Below, in pieces: positions 31,326 to 39,760 of a stretch of DNA of 50,667 bases. The notes below the pieces were generated by a model. The model did not search any database, was not told where the DNA came from, and was given only the letters and a program-made list of their open reading frames with translations. Origin of the DNA: a virus; IMG/VR virus record IMGVR_UViG_3300037808_001107, positions 1 through 50,667 of that record; one strand, given 5' to 3'. Both the position numbers and the translations under genes were made by a program. Every line of letters starts with the position of its first letter. The first letter of the stretch is position 1.

Positions 31326-34300
31326 CTATTGTTCAATAAAGGCATAACCATTTTTCTTGTCAATTATAATCTGCATATCAACACAATCTTTAAGGCTGTC
31401 CAAATGAGAGATAAGAAGGACTGTCTTGAAGTAAGATCTAATCAAGTCTAGGATGTCAACAAACCCTTGCATATTATCTTCATCCAATGCAGTTCCTGGC
31501 TCATCAAGGATGAAGAAGTCCGACTTTGGAAGGGAAGATATACTCAATAGTGCTAAACGAATGGCCATTGCGGCGATTGTTTTCTCTGCTCCAGACCCCA
31601 TTTCTAGCGGTCGAGGTTCATGGCGTGGATGTTTGATGAAAATATCAAGTCTTTTACCATCATCCTCGAAGAAAACCTCAAAATCAACGATATTTGCCAG
31701 AATTTTGGCAATTTCGTCATTGATTACAGGTAATTTACGCTTAATAACATCATAGGCTATCCCATTTGGGTGCATACATCGTAAATAAAGATCATAAGAA
31801 GAGAATTCTTCCTGTAAATCAAGGTATTCGTTCCTCTGAACTATCAAATTATTAACTTTTTGCTCTAAAGAACCAACAGACTTATATATATTCAGGATAG
31901 ATGATGTACACTTTTCATGATTACTTTTAAAATTCTGTGATTTAATCCTTAAACCCCTTAGTTTCTGTGATAGATTCCCCAGATTTTCAATAATTTCTTT
32001 ATTTAACTCATATTCTGAGACCTTTTCTTCTGATGCTTCGATTTCAGACATCAAATTTTTAATGATACTGGCATTTTTCTCTATCTTAAGATCATAATTT
32101 GTTATTTTGTTGGACAATGCATTCTTTTTATTAACAATTTCATTGTATTTTCCTATATGATCTTCAACCTCATCGGGGTTAATCTCCTCGATGTCGTCGT
32201 TCAGGTCATCAATCTGCCCCGAGAGATTCTCGGCCTCTTTTTCGTTAAGTGGAATTGTAGCTTTAGAGACATATGCGTCCTTAATGAATTTACATTTGGG
32301 ATATGCGGTACCACAAGGAATCCCCCGAAGCAATTGGAGCTTGTTTTGATTTCTTTTAAGCTCATCTTCTTCCACACTCAATGAGTTTTCTAAAATTACT
32401 AGCTGATTCAGCAACTCATGAACCCTTTCCTGCTTTTCAAAGAGGGCTTTCTTATCAAATTCTCCCAAAAAAAGAAGGATCTTTCGATACTTCTCTTTAT
32501 CTGCATTTCTTTCTACATAAAATTCACTATTTTGATCCGAAACAGAGATTAATTGGTTCTTTTTGTCATTTAATTCTTGTTGAACTTTCATAACATCTAT
32601 GATTTCGGCAGGAATTGACTTTATCTTTTCATTTATTTCCCCTATTTCTTCATTGCATTGAGAAATATTAAAATTGATAGTCTCGCAGCGCTGTTTTTTC
32701 TTTTCAAGATCATTGTTTGCGCCTTCAAGCTCTTCTTGTGCAGATAAAATATCACTATTAAAGTCTCTTCCTTCTGATTTTCTTAAAGCGCCTTTTGTAT
32801 CGGACGCATCCTCCTTGGCTAATCGAAATTTATGTTCAAAAAATTCCAAATCAAGAAACTTGGCAAGAATCTCCTTTCTCTTTGTTGAGCCTTCTTTAAT
32901 AAAGGTAAGAGAATCGAGTTGGGAGGCCATCGATGAATAAAGAAAATCTTCTAATGTTCCAAAAACCTTTCTAATGTTCTTGTCAGTTTGATTTCTCGTC
33001 AAACCATTAAGGCTCTCCATATCTCCAAGCGCCGGATCGTATACTGTAAACTCTACATTTGTTTTTGCTTCCTGAGTTACAGACCCTTTTAGTTTTCGAG
33101 TATACTTTTCTGAATTTCTCTCAATATAATAATCTTTATCTCCAATAGAGATTTTAACTTTACCGGTGCCGACTTCTTTATTTTGATTTATAATATTTAG
33201 GTTTTTTCTGTCGTTTTTTGATGTCGAATTGAACACTGTATATAAAATTGAATCAATAATGCTAGACTTTCCAGAAAAGTTCTTTCCAAAGATGCCGACA
33301 ATCCCCTCTAAGTTATCAAAATTGATGCTATTTCCTTCTGCATAATTGAATAAATTGTTCCATTCAATAGAGCGAAGCCTCCAATTGATGTTTCGAGATA
33401 CCTCTTCGTTCTCCTCAGCGATCTTGTTGTATTTTAAATTGAGATTAATGACCCTTTGCATCAATTCGTCGTCAACCTCAAAATCTTTCAAGTACTCTTT
33501 GATGAGTTGCTGTTGAATTTGAATATTCCTAAGGTCTTCGGTCTCCAATCCATCTGTAATATTCTGGATGTCTCCTCTTTCTCCTGTTGCTCGGTTCAAA
33601 AAGGTAATACTCTCTGGCTTAAACTTTCGTTTTGCCACTTCTATTGCTTTTTTCATAACATCAAGAGGTAAGTTATTATTTGAAACCAGTCTAAGTCTGG
33701 CAGATTGAGGTATATTCTTTGCTGCACCTCTCGGCATCTTGCCTTTTGGCGTTAACTCGATGGTTATGAAGGGTCTAGGGTTTTTAATCTCAAAATGTTG
33801 GCAAGTAAAGTTTTCTTTACTTTGAATATCCCATAGTAAAAATCCCTTGTCGTTTGTTTCTCCGTGATTTTGCTGGATTGTGGATCCGGGATAGCGGATT
33901 TTACCTTCGGCATCAAGTCTTTGGTCAGTTTTGTGAATATCTCCCAATAAACCATAATCGTGTCCTTCAAAAATCTCAATAGGATGCTCTCCATGAGTCA
34001 TAACCCAGCCCGTGTCAGTGACAACACCGGAAACCGATCCGTGATAAAGAGCAATATTAATTTTGCTCGGATCCGAAGGTTTAACCCACCCTTCTTCATC
34101 AAAAACAGACAAAATATGTAGCGTTACAGTCGCCGATAGGGGCATTTCGCCTGATTTCTTAAGCAAGTGTAGGTTTGGGTGAGATAAAGCGTCTACGATA
34201 GGTGTCAGAGCGTCCTGACGACTACTATTGCGAAGGTTTCCATCGTGATTCCCCAAAATGACGTAAGTTGGTGCAATATGGGCGAGATTGCTCAAAAAAT

Positions 34301-34484
34301 CAGAGCACATTTCGACAAATTCTGGACTAATTTGTGTTTTTGTGTGAGCAATATCACCGCAATGAATGATATAATCTGGTTTTTCCTTTCTTAAAATATT
34401 GTATAGCTCGTTGAAAACAATCCTATATTCATAATGATACTTTAAATTTTTAATATGTGTGTCAGCAATGTGGGCAATCCTCAA
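31326..34484 (-). CDS. Fused SbcD-SbcC (Mre11-Rad50) nuclease-ATPase
   Basis: One frame of 1052 residues holds both partners that are normally separate (T4 gp47 and gp46). Residues 1-330 are a metallophosphoesterase: IADTH (D8, H10), HCGDIAH (D44), LGNHDG (N79, H80), YHGS (H148) and LGDIHK (H184). Residues 370-1052 are the ATPase: Walker A FGKNFSGKSS near 399-408, coils either side of CGTAYPKC (724-731), a MGSGAEKTIAAMA signature near 962-975 and Walker B FFILDEPGTALD (D994, E995). It probably trims DNA ends for recombination-dependent replication. Start is TTG after GGAGAG. The usual CxxC zinc hook is replaced by C-x6-C. Fusion is seen directly; activity is inferred. Confidence 0.9.
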   Translation of the reverse strand: MRIAHIADTHIKNLKYHYEYRIVFNELYNILRKEKPDYIIHCGDIAHTKTQISPEFVEMCSDFLSNLAHIAPTYVILGNHDGNLRNSSRQDALTPIVDALSHPNLHLLKKSGEMPLSATVTLHILSVFDEEGWVKPSDPSKINIALYHGSVSGVVTDTGWVMTHGEHPIEIFEGHDYGLLGDIHKTDQRLDAEGKIRYPGSTIQQNHGETNDKGFLLWDIQSKENFTCQHFEIKNPRPFITIELTPKGKMPRGAAKNIPQSARLRLVSNNNLPLDVMKKAIEVAKRKFKPESITFLNRATGERGDIQNITDGLETEDLRNIQIQQQLIKEYLKDFEVDDELMQRVINLNLKYNKIAEENEEVSRNINWRLRSIEWNNLFNYAEGNSINFDNLEGIVGIFGKNFSGKSSIIDSILYTVFNSTSKNDRKNLNIINQNKEVGTGKVKISIGDKDYYIERNSEKYTRKLKGSVTQEAKTNVEFTVYDPALGDMESLNGLTRNQTDKNIRKVFGTLEDFLYSSMASQLDSLTFIKEGSTKRKEILAKFLDLEFFEHKFRLAKEDASDTKGALRKSEGRDFNSDILSAQEELEGANNDLEKKKQRCETINFNISQCNEEIGEINEKIKSIPAEIIDVMKVQQELNDKKNQLISVSDQNSEFYVERNADKEKYRKILLFLGEFDKKALFEKQERVHELLNQLVILENSLSVEEDELKRNQNKLQLLRGIPCGTAYPKCKFIKDAYVSKATIPLNEKEAENLSGQIDDLNDDIEEINPDEVEDHIGKYNEIVNKKNALSNKITNYDLKIEKNASIIKNLMSEIEASEEKVSEYELNKEIIENLGNLSQKLRGLRIKSQNFKSNHEKCTSSILNIYKSVGSLEQKVNNLIVQRNEYLDLQEEFSSYDLYLRCMHPNGIAYDVIKRKLPVINDEIAKILANIVDFEVFFEDDGKRLDIFIKHPRHEPRPLEMGSGAEKTIAAMAIRLALLSISSLPKSDFFILDEPGTALDEDNMQGFVDILDLIRSYFKTVLLISHLDSLKDCVDMQIIIDKKNGYAFIEQ

Positions 34485-34493
34485 ACTTCTCTC

Positions 34494-35417
34494 CTATAAA
34501 TTAGAAATTGCCGAAACCAAGGAATCATCTTCCCTAATAAACGGCGCGTTCTGACTTAAATTTTTAACTTCTTCTTTAGACATATCACCTATGTCTCTCT
34601 CATCATCATACTGTAATTCACGGATCTCGATTCCGTATTTCAAAAACAATCTTTTGATGTTTTCAGCCTTGTATTTTGCATCTGGGTCTAATGCCAACAA
34701 AACTGGTGTGTCGTTTTGAACTATTCTTCTGAATATTCTCGATGTTTCTCTAATTGTTGATCCCAAAATAGGAATAGCGTTCTCGGCTTTAACGGCATCG
34801 AACGCGCCTTCAACAATTGTTACCTCCTTATCAAAATCAACGTATAATTCATTGAATATGATATCTCGACTAACTGGGGGATTTAAATATCTTTTGTAGT
34901 TGTCAGTAAATGTTCTCGCAATAAAATAGTTAAGGTCACCGTTTTCGTTAAAGGATGGGATAATGATCCTTCCCTGATATGGACCCTCGGAACAAAAGCC
35001 CATCTTCCATTTTAAGATGTCTTTTTTATCAATTCCGCGATCTTTAAGATATTTTAGGGGCGTCTGGAACCTCTTATTGCCGCACAAACTCTTAAAACTT
35101 GGTGGCATTTGTAATATCTGTTCAAAATTTTCTTTCTCGTCTTCTTCGAAGAGGCTATCAAACCCATTTAAATCTGTTTTTTCTCCCGAAAGAGCTTTCC
35201 AAGTTTCTCGTTGTTTAAAAGATCCAAATCGACGTATTAATCGATAGAGACTTCGACCTTTTGCATCACAAACCCAACATTTATAAACTCCGCGTTTAAT
35301 GTTGACAGAAAATTTTCTTTTATGATGTTTACAGTAGGGGCATTGAAAAAGATGTTCATCATTTGACCCAGAATAAGATCCAAGAATGTCTGATAATAGA
35401 GAGATTTTTTCTTTCAT
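34494..35417 (-). CDS. DNA primase with CHC2 zinc finger and Toprim domain
   Basis: I choose the ATG that gives 307 residues starting MKEKISLLSDILGSYSG; the longer frame overlaps the upstream gene and lacks a ribosome site. The zinc finger is CPYC (26-29), HH (31-32) and CWVC (47-50). The Toprim fold follows with VTIVEGAFDAVKAEN (catalytic Glu) and LLALDPDAK (DxD). No helicase domain is present, so it is a DnaG-type primase that would work with a separate helicase. It makes RNA primers for lagging-strand synthesis. A perfect sigma-70 promoter ends just before the ATG, suggesting an early, leaderless message that continues into the SbcDC gene. Confidence 0.85.
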   Translation of the reverse strand: MKEKISLLSDILGSYSGSNDEHLFQCPYCKHHKRKFSVNIKRGVYKCWVCDAKGRSLYRLIRRFGSFKQRETWKALSGEKTDLNGFDSLFEEDEKENFEQILQMPPSFKSLCGNKRFQTPLKYLKDRGIDKKDILKWKMGFCSEGPYQGRIIIPSFNENGDLNYFIARTFTDNYKRYLNPPVSRDIIFNELYVDFDKEVTIVEGAFDAVKAENAIPILGSTIRETSRIFRRIVQNDTPVLLALDPDAKYKAENIKRLFLKYGIEIRELQYDDERDIGDMSKEEVKNLSQNAPFIREDDSLVSAISNL

Positions 35418-35423
35418 ATTCTT

Positions 35424-35452
35424 ATTATAACATCTGACATCCTCTCTGTCAA
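35424..35452 (-). promoter_or_regulatory. Perfect sigma-70 promoter for the primase
   Basis: TTGACA (35452-35447), a 17-base spacer and TATAAT (35429-35424) match the bacterial consensus at all twelve positions with the best spacing. It lies wholly in the 52-base gap between two genes. Counting from -7 puts +1 at 35417, the A of the primase ATG, so the transcript would have no leader. Confidence 0.85.
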
Positions 35453-35469
35453 GAACTATTTTAGTTTTT

Positions 35470-36057
35470 TTATTCTGGCTCTTCGACAGCGTATCCGGTT
35501 TTTCCAAATAAATTTTTATTATTGACAAACTTCTTTATCATAATATCAATATCTGGTATGGGGGCATCAGGATTGGTTTTTATTTGTGTTTCGACATCTT
35601 TGAACATTTTTTCCATAAATTCTTTTTCTAAACCATCATCAACTAATTTTTGAAGACCGTCATCGAGATTGAATGCATCTAAGACTGGATTTGCTTTTGT
35701 AACCTCGTCTTCCTCCTGCCCATAAGTTTTATAAATCCCCCTTACTCTATTTACGATGTTTTTTGCGGCGACGATGCTTCCAACGACTGGTACGAATGAG
35801 GCCACGAGGTCCATCACATCGCTGCCCAAATCTTTTGCCAACTGATTTCGTTTTTCTCGGCTAAGTTCGCCAGCCCTTACTGCTTGTGCGATTTTCAGCG
35901 CTTGATCCAACTGTCTCCAAGTTAATTTTCCGGACTTCATTTGTTCTCTTGATCGGGTGCGCTCATCTTCCTGATCCTGTCTCCCTGCTTCCTCTTTCCA
36001 TCCTTCATTTATTTCAAAATTTCTCCAATTTTCCATAATAAGCTTCATTTTAGACAT
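35470..36057 (-). CDS. Internal-protein candidate with T4-like capsid-targeting start
   Basis: This 195-residue protein opens MSKMKLIMENWRNFEINEGW. It resembles the T4 internal-protein targeting peptide (MKTYQEFIAE then A) in its MK start, aromatic-x-x-F core, and an I-N-E-G site that fits the prohead-protease rule after residue 18. The middle is charged and helical (REQMKSGKLTWRQLDQALKI). A hydrophobic helical stretch (VMDLVASFVPVVGSIVAA) lies near 90-107. It could be packaged with the DNA and ejected into the host. No enzyme motif is visible. A late motif 20 bases upstream of the ATG agrees with a virion role. Confidence 0.5.
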   Translation of the reverse strand: MSKMKLIMENWRNFEINEGWKEEAGRQDQEDERTRSREQMKSGKLTWRQLDQALKIAQAVRAGELSREKRNQLAKDLGSDVMDLVASFVPVVGSIVAAKNIVNRVRGIYKTYGQEEDEVTKANPVLDAFNLDDGLQKLVDDGLEKEFMEKMFKDVETQIKTNPDAPIPDIDIMIKKFVNNKNLFGKTGYAVEEPE

Positions 36058-36063
36058 TTTAGA

Positions 36064-36576
36064 CTATTTCCCTTGCAATAAATAGTGTCCAGCGCGGGCA
36101 ACAACAATTGCATCTGCAATATCGTAGCAATATTTTTGAACATTTCCAAATCTGGTATAAATAATCTCAAATTCTTTACTTTCAATGAAGTGCTCCATAA
36201 CAACTTCTTTTGCCTTCTTGCCTCGGGCTATTTTTATGCCACATTTAGAGCGAGCACTGATCGGACTTATATAGTTCGGTTCCATATCATATATATTATA
36301 ACACATCCAAGATATAATGCCATTAAATCGTTGAAGAATTGACATAGTTTTGGCAGTTGATCCACCTCTTCGGAAAAACATGAGAGCTTGTTCTATAAAA
36401 ACGTGTTTTACATCGTACTTTTCTTTAACCTCTTTTAAAGTTGTTTCTACTTTTCTGGCTTTTTCGAAGAATGAACCAGTCTTGCGTAAATCAATATAAT
36501 CTGCATAAACTATTTTGTCATTTTCGAGGATACAGACGCCGATAATGCTTGTACTCACATCAAGTCCCAGAATCAT
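36064..36576 (-). CDS. RuvC-type Holliday junction resolvase
   Basis: The 170-residue protein has the RNase-H-like acidic set: LGLDVSTSIIGV (D6), HVFIEQALMFF (E62) and YDIADAIVVA (D152, D155), plus a SAKTMSILQRFNG-like helix typical of RuvC relatives in phages. Length matches E. coli RuvC (173). T4 uses a different enzyme (gp49) to clear branched DNA before packaging; here RuvC may do that task. The ATG overlaps the stop of the virion-type gene upstream as TAATG, so a late-expressed resolvase is suggested, in keeping with a packaging-time role. Confidence 0.87.
   Translation of the reverse strand: MILGLDVSTSIIGVCILENDKIVYADYIDLRKTGSFFEKARKVETTLKEVKEKYDVKHVFIEQALMFFRRGGSTAKTMSILQRFNGIISWMCYNIYDMEPNYISPISARSKCGIKIARGKKAKEVVMEHFIESKEFEIIYTRFGNVQKYCYDIADAIVVARAGHYLLQGK
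36078..36086 (-). promoter_or_regulatory. Late-promoter candidate ACTATTTAT inside the resolvase end
   Basis: Exact copy located in the last codons of the RuvC-like gene, 20 bases before the ATG of the 195-residue protein. Being inside a coding end shows the element is kept even where it must also encode His-Tyr-Leu. Confidence 0.52.
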
Positions 36577-37745
36577 TAAAAATCCACTTTTAGTTTGAAG
36601 GTAAATTCTCTACCTTGAGTTTTTTTAACAGGATTTGCCACCGAAGCAATTCCAATTAAATTCTTATCCTCATCATATATACCGACTTGCGATATATAAG
36701 TTATTTTTTCAAAAGAACCTGTCGGATCCGCATAAGAGGAGCTAACAATATTTTTTATTTGTAAATTCTTATTTTCTGAATAAATGTATGCTCCAGTTAT
36801 GGGCGTCGTCGTTTGACCATACTCCACATATGTCGAATTATTTGAATGATTCATCTCTATTTTGTTTGCATGAGCAAACATAGTTAAAGTAGGAACTCTA
36901 TTAACACCCTTCATATCAAAATCATAACTGGAAGATGGTATTACACCGGCAGGTATTCCGTCATTAGCACCAACGCCAAAGAAAAGCCATGAAGATGTCA
37001 TAAGGTTAGTTCCATCGTCTAAATAATTTCTAGCGATTCCCGTTTCAAGATACCAAGATCCAGTTAAAAGAACAAATCCTTCATTATATAATGCAACGCC
37101 GGCGACGGAGCCGGAGCCGGTACTACCAATAGGGCCGGTTTGAACCATCTCTCCGTTTTGTCTCTCGTCTTTTAGGGTTCCAATAAGTGTGCCTGAAATA
37201 TAGAAGTTTAATTCTAAGTCTCCTTTCTTTATCGAGTCTCCGTAAAGGATTGATGGAATGGAAATTAAATTAAGCGGCTGTGTTCCCTTATTCCCCAAAC
37301 TCGAATCATATTTATAATGAGAACTCATTGGAATATAATAGTTTAAAGTATTTTTAAGGGCCCCAATCTCCGGGCGGGCGACACCAAGTTGATAAAAATC
37401 TCTTTTTATGCTAGATGAAAGGGGGTAACTACCCGTTATTGTATCTCCGAACAAAAAATCGCTGTTAAATGTTGTAGTAGAAACTGTCCTTGGCCCAATA
37501 AGACTTCCTTCTTTTGTGACAAATGGATAAATTAGCCCAGTATCGGCTTCATTTCTATCTACATTTATTTCATATAAAGAAACAAATCCAGTTGGAACCA
37601 TGGGTACTGGATTAGTGAATTCACCAACAAGAATGGTTTGATTGTTGTGGTAAACTTTAGAATTATATATTTTAAAGGTTTGTTTTGGATTTGTTTCCAA
37701 AACGTTATAAAGTATATCTTTTTCTTCAAACTTTTTAAACGTCAT
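36576..37745 (-). CDS. Virion protein, paralogue of the next gene upstream
   Basis: The 389-residue beta-rich protein ends with QVGIYDEDKNLIGIASVANP-VKK and FTFKLKVDF. Its upstream neighbour ends with TIGLYSDDNELLAVAKVSEP-LKK and LTLRVRLDY. Both have long Ser/Gly-rich middles and a central FxGVGANDG- or CGAAYD-like region. These C-termini are a pattern I remember from virion proteins of marine phages encoded near baseplate or appendage genes. No ribosome site precedes the ATG; a late-type motif lies only seven bases upstream, so its message might be leaderless. Specific role unknown. Confidence 0.6.
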   Translation of the reverse strand: MTFKKFEEKDILYNVLETNPKQTFKIYNSKVYHNNQTILVGEFTNPVPMVPTGFVSLYEINVDRNEADTGLIYPFVTKEGSLIGPRTVSTTTFNSDFLFGDTITGSYPLSSSIKRDFYQLGVARPEIGALKNTLNYYIPMSSHYKYDSSLGNKGTQPLNLISIPSILYGDSIKKGDLELNFYISGTLIGTLKDERQNGEMVQTGPIGSTGSGSVAGVALYNEGFVLLTGSWYLETGIARNYLDDGTNLMTSSWLFFGVGANDGIPAGVIPSSSYDFDMKGVNRVPTLTMFAHANKIEMNHSNNSTYVEYGQTTTPITGAYIYSENKNLQIKNIVSSSYADPTGSFEKITYISQVGIYDEDKNLIGIASVANPVKKTQGREFTFKLKVDF

Positions 37746-37752
37746 ATCATCA

Positions 37753-37761
37753 GTAAATAGT
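37753..37761 (-). promoter_or_regulatory. Late-promoter candidate, variant ACTATTTAC
   Basis: Minus-strand ACTATTTAC with only TGATGAT between it and the ATG. If the element acts like a -10 box, transcription would begin at or next to the start codon. No Shine-Dalgarno is present in the gap. Confidence 0.42.
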
Positions 37762-37771
37762 CAACTGGCTA

Positions 37772-38818
37772 TTAATAATCTAATCTTACACGAAGAGTTA
37801 ATTCATTTGTAGGATCTTTCTTCAGAGGTTCAGAAACTTTTGCAACAGCCAGAAGCTCGTTATCGTCAGAGTAGAGTCCAATTGTGGTAATATAAGCTGC
37901 GGGAGAATCTGTGGAAATATTCTTTACTCTAATTTTGCTTCCGCTAAGATATGTTGGGTTCGAACTATAATTAAATTCATTTGAACTAGCTCGACAGAAA
38001 TAAATTGTTGAATTCAACTCCGTGGTATTGTTAAAATCGAGATCATCCCACCTATTTCTAATTCCATCACATGCAGAAGAAATTTCTGTTCCTGTTAAAA
38101 CGGCATCAATGGAAGAAGTATCATAGGCTGCTCCGCAGGCTCCGAATTCCCCGTCAAATACAGAGGCGGTTAAAACAGCAATACCAGCTTGATAATAAAG
38201 CAGGCCGACGCCAGATCCTGGAACAATTGGTGATCCAGATCCAGTATACAAAATTCCATATTCTCCTGCTGGTGAATTTGTCCGGTAGTCATTATTTGCT
38301 CCATAATCCGAGAGTGTCAAGAGATCGGTGAAATCTACCGCACAAGGAGTTCCCCCGCCTGACGCGACTGTTAAAACAAAAGATGCTTTTTTGATTTCAT
38401 CTTTTGATAAAAGTCGTGCAAAATTAATAAAAACACATTCACTCATTTTATCGGAAGTATCAGTAAAGTCACCATCCCTATCAAACTGGCGAATGCTTCC
38501 AGTTTGGTCATAGCCAACTAAAACTTGAGCCATTTGATTATACATATTGATCTTTTTGGCATTTTGAACAGAAGCCGATCCCGATAAGCCAGAACCCGCC
38601 GAATACCCAACTGTCAAATCAAAAATGTGATTCGCAGATGAGCTTAAATAGGGATAATCGTATACACTCTGGAACATCCCGTGAGCATAATTCTTAACAT
38701 TTTCGTCGCTATAAGTGCCTGAAACAATACTCCCTGTAATGGGGATTGCCTCGTGAAGTAATGTTCTCGTATTTGCTATATCTTTGTCTAATACTAGAGT
38801 TTTATATGTAGTCGCCAT
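37772..38818 (-). CDS. Virion protein, paralogue of the next gene downstream
   Basis: The 348-residue protein has a N-terminal section with TYKTLVLDKDIANTRTLLHE, Ser/Gly-rich beta regions, and the C-terminal IGLYSDDNELLAVAKVSEP-LKK motif shared with the 389-residue neighbour. An AAGGA site precedes the ATG. Tandem placement and matching ends indicate gene duplication. It may form a ring or collar with its partner, but no family function is known to me. Confidence 0.6.
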   Translation of the reverse strand: MATTYKTLVLDKDIANTRTLLHEAIPITGSIVSGTYSDENVKNYAHGMFQSVYDYPYLSSSANHIFDLTVGYSAGSGLSGSASVQNAKKINMYNQMAQVLVGYDQTGSIRQFDRDGDFTDTSDKMSECVFINFARLLSKDEIKKASFVLTVASGGGTPCAVDFTDLLTLSDYGANNDYRTNSPAGEYGILYTGSGSPIVPGSGVGLLYYQAGIAVLTASVFDGEFGACGAAYDTSSIDAVLTGTEISSACDGIRNRWDDLDFNNTTELNSTIYFCRASSNEFNYSSNPTYLSGSKIRVKNISTDSPAAYITTIGLYSDDNELLAVAKVSEPLKKDPTNELTLRVRLDY

Positions 38819-38828
38819 ATTCTAATCC

Positions 38829-39731
38829 TTATGGGGTTAATTGCTTAAATTTTAACAATCTTACTGGAAGATCTATTCTATATCCCGTTGTTTGGCCTAT
38901 TACCCTTATATTTGTATCTATAAAATAAAAAACTGGGCCGGCGCCGACTGTACTTCCCAGAGTCGTAAATAAATAGGTACTAGATTGTACATCTATGGAA
39001 GATTGCACTCCAATAGTAAGCTGACTTCCGCGAGGGCCCCGTATTGGGTTATCAGAGCTTGTATCTGAAGAGTTGTCAATAACAAAGGGGCTTTCTGAAA
39101 CCGAATAAGATGCAATCGAATCATCATCAATAAAAGATGGAGTCTTCGCTAGTCCATCGGTGTTAGTTAAAGATAAGAGCCTGTTATCCATTTCAATAGT
39201 ATATTGAGTTTCGTTTAAATCAATGGGGATGGAGGCTTCTTTGCTAATCGCCTGCGTGTTTAATCCCTGATCAAAAACAAGAGGGCGCGCGCTATCTTTG
39301 GGCGAGAATGCATTAAAATAATCGGAGCCGGATAAGCCACCTTTCCCAGATTCGCTCGTATCTGTATCTACGGTAATCGCCAAAAGGCCGGCGGCGAGGG
39401 ACGAACCCCCAAGGACGGTTCCCTTATTAGAATTATATAAAACAACTGGCAAATACAATACATTTGTTCTAGTAATTGTTATTAGTTTAGATTTCATCGT
39501 CGAGGTGTTATTCGTAAAAGATTCTAAAACTGGAGTTTGTAAAATTTCTAAATCATAAAAAGCAGATCCTCTTGAATCTAGTCGATTATAAAGCTCATAG
39601 TTAATTTCGTCATCACCGAGAGCAAATTTTGTGATTTTAAAGCTTCCGTCGCCTCTTGCTAATCTTTCTCTTCCTGTATCGGTCAGAACCGCATCTAAAA
39701 TAATATCACCACTGTTGTCTAAAAAAGCCAT
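38829..39731 (-). CDS. Virion protein with LDAVLTDTGRERLARG N-terminal domain
   Basis: The 300-residue protein starts FLDNSGDIILDAVLTDTGRE and continues with FKITKFALGDDEINYELY. This domain start is shared, in changed form, with the 344-residue protein further upstream (LDIQLTPYGKHLLSRG, AFFDDNILYD). I recall the LTDxGRxxLA-x-G pattern from many phage tail-associated proteins. The remainder is beta-rich and ends with FFIDTNIRV-like strands (YFIDTNIRVIGQTTGY). An exact late motif lies 29 bases before the ATG. A tail or baseplate role is likely but unspecified. Confidence 0.6.
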   Translation of the reverse strand: MAFLDNSGDIILDAVLTDTGRERLARGDGSFKITKFALGDDEINYELYNRLDSRGSAFYDLEILQTPVLESFTNNTSTMKSKLITITRTNVLYLPVVLYNSNKGTVLGGSSLAAGLLAITVDTDTSESGKGGLSGSDYFNAFSPKDSARPLVFDQGLNTQAISKEASIPIDLNETQYTIEMDNRLLSLTNTDGLAKTPSFIDDDSIASYSVSESPFVIDNSSDTSSDNPIRGPRGSQLTIGVQSSIDVQSSTYLFTTLGSTVGAGPVFYFIDTNIRVIGQTTGYRIDLPVRLLKFKQLTP

Positions 39732-39760
39732 ATTAAGTCCTCATAATACTTTTGTACAAG

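Noticed and set aside
34494-35417. Toprim domain as an OLD-family nuclease or topoisomerase
   Set aside because: The CHC2-type zinc finger directly before the Toprim fold is the DnaG primase order.
35418-35528. Longer N-terminus for the primase
   Set aside because: It would overlap the upstream gene, runs through the perfect promoter, and adds residues outside the CHC2 primase pattern.
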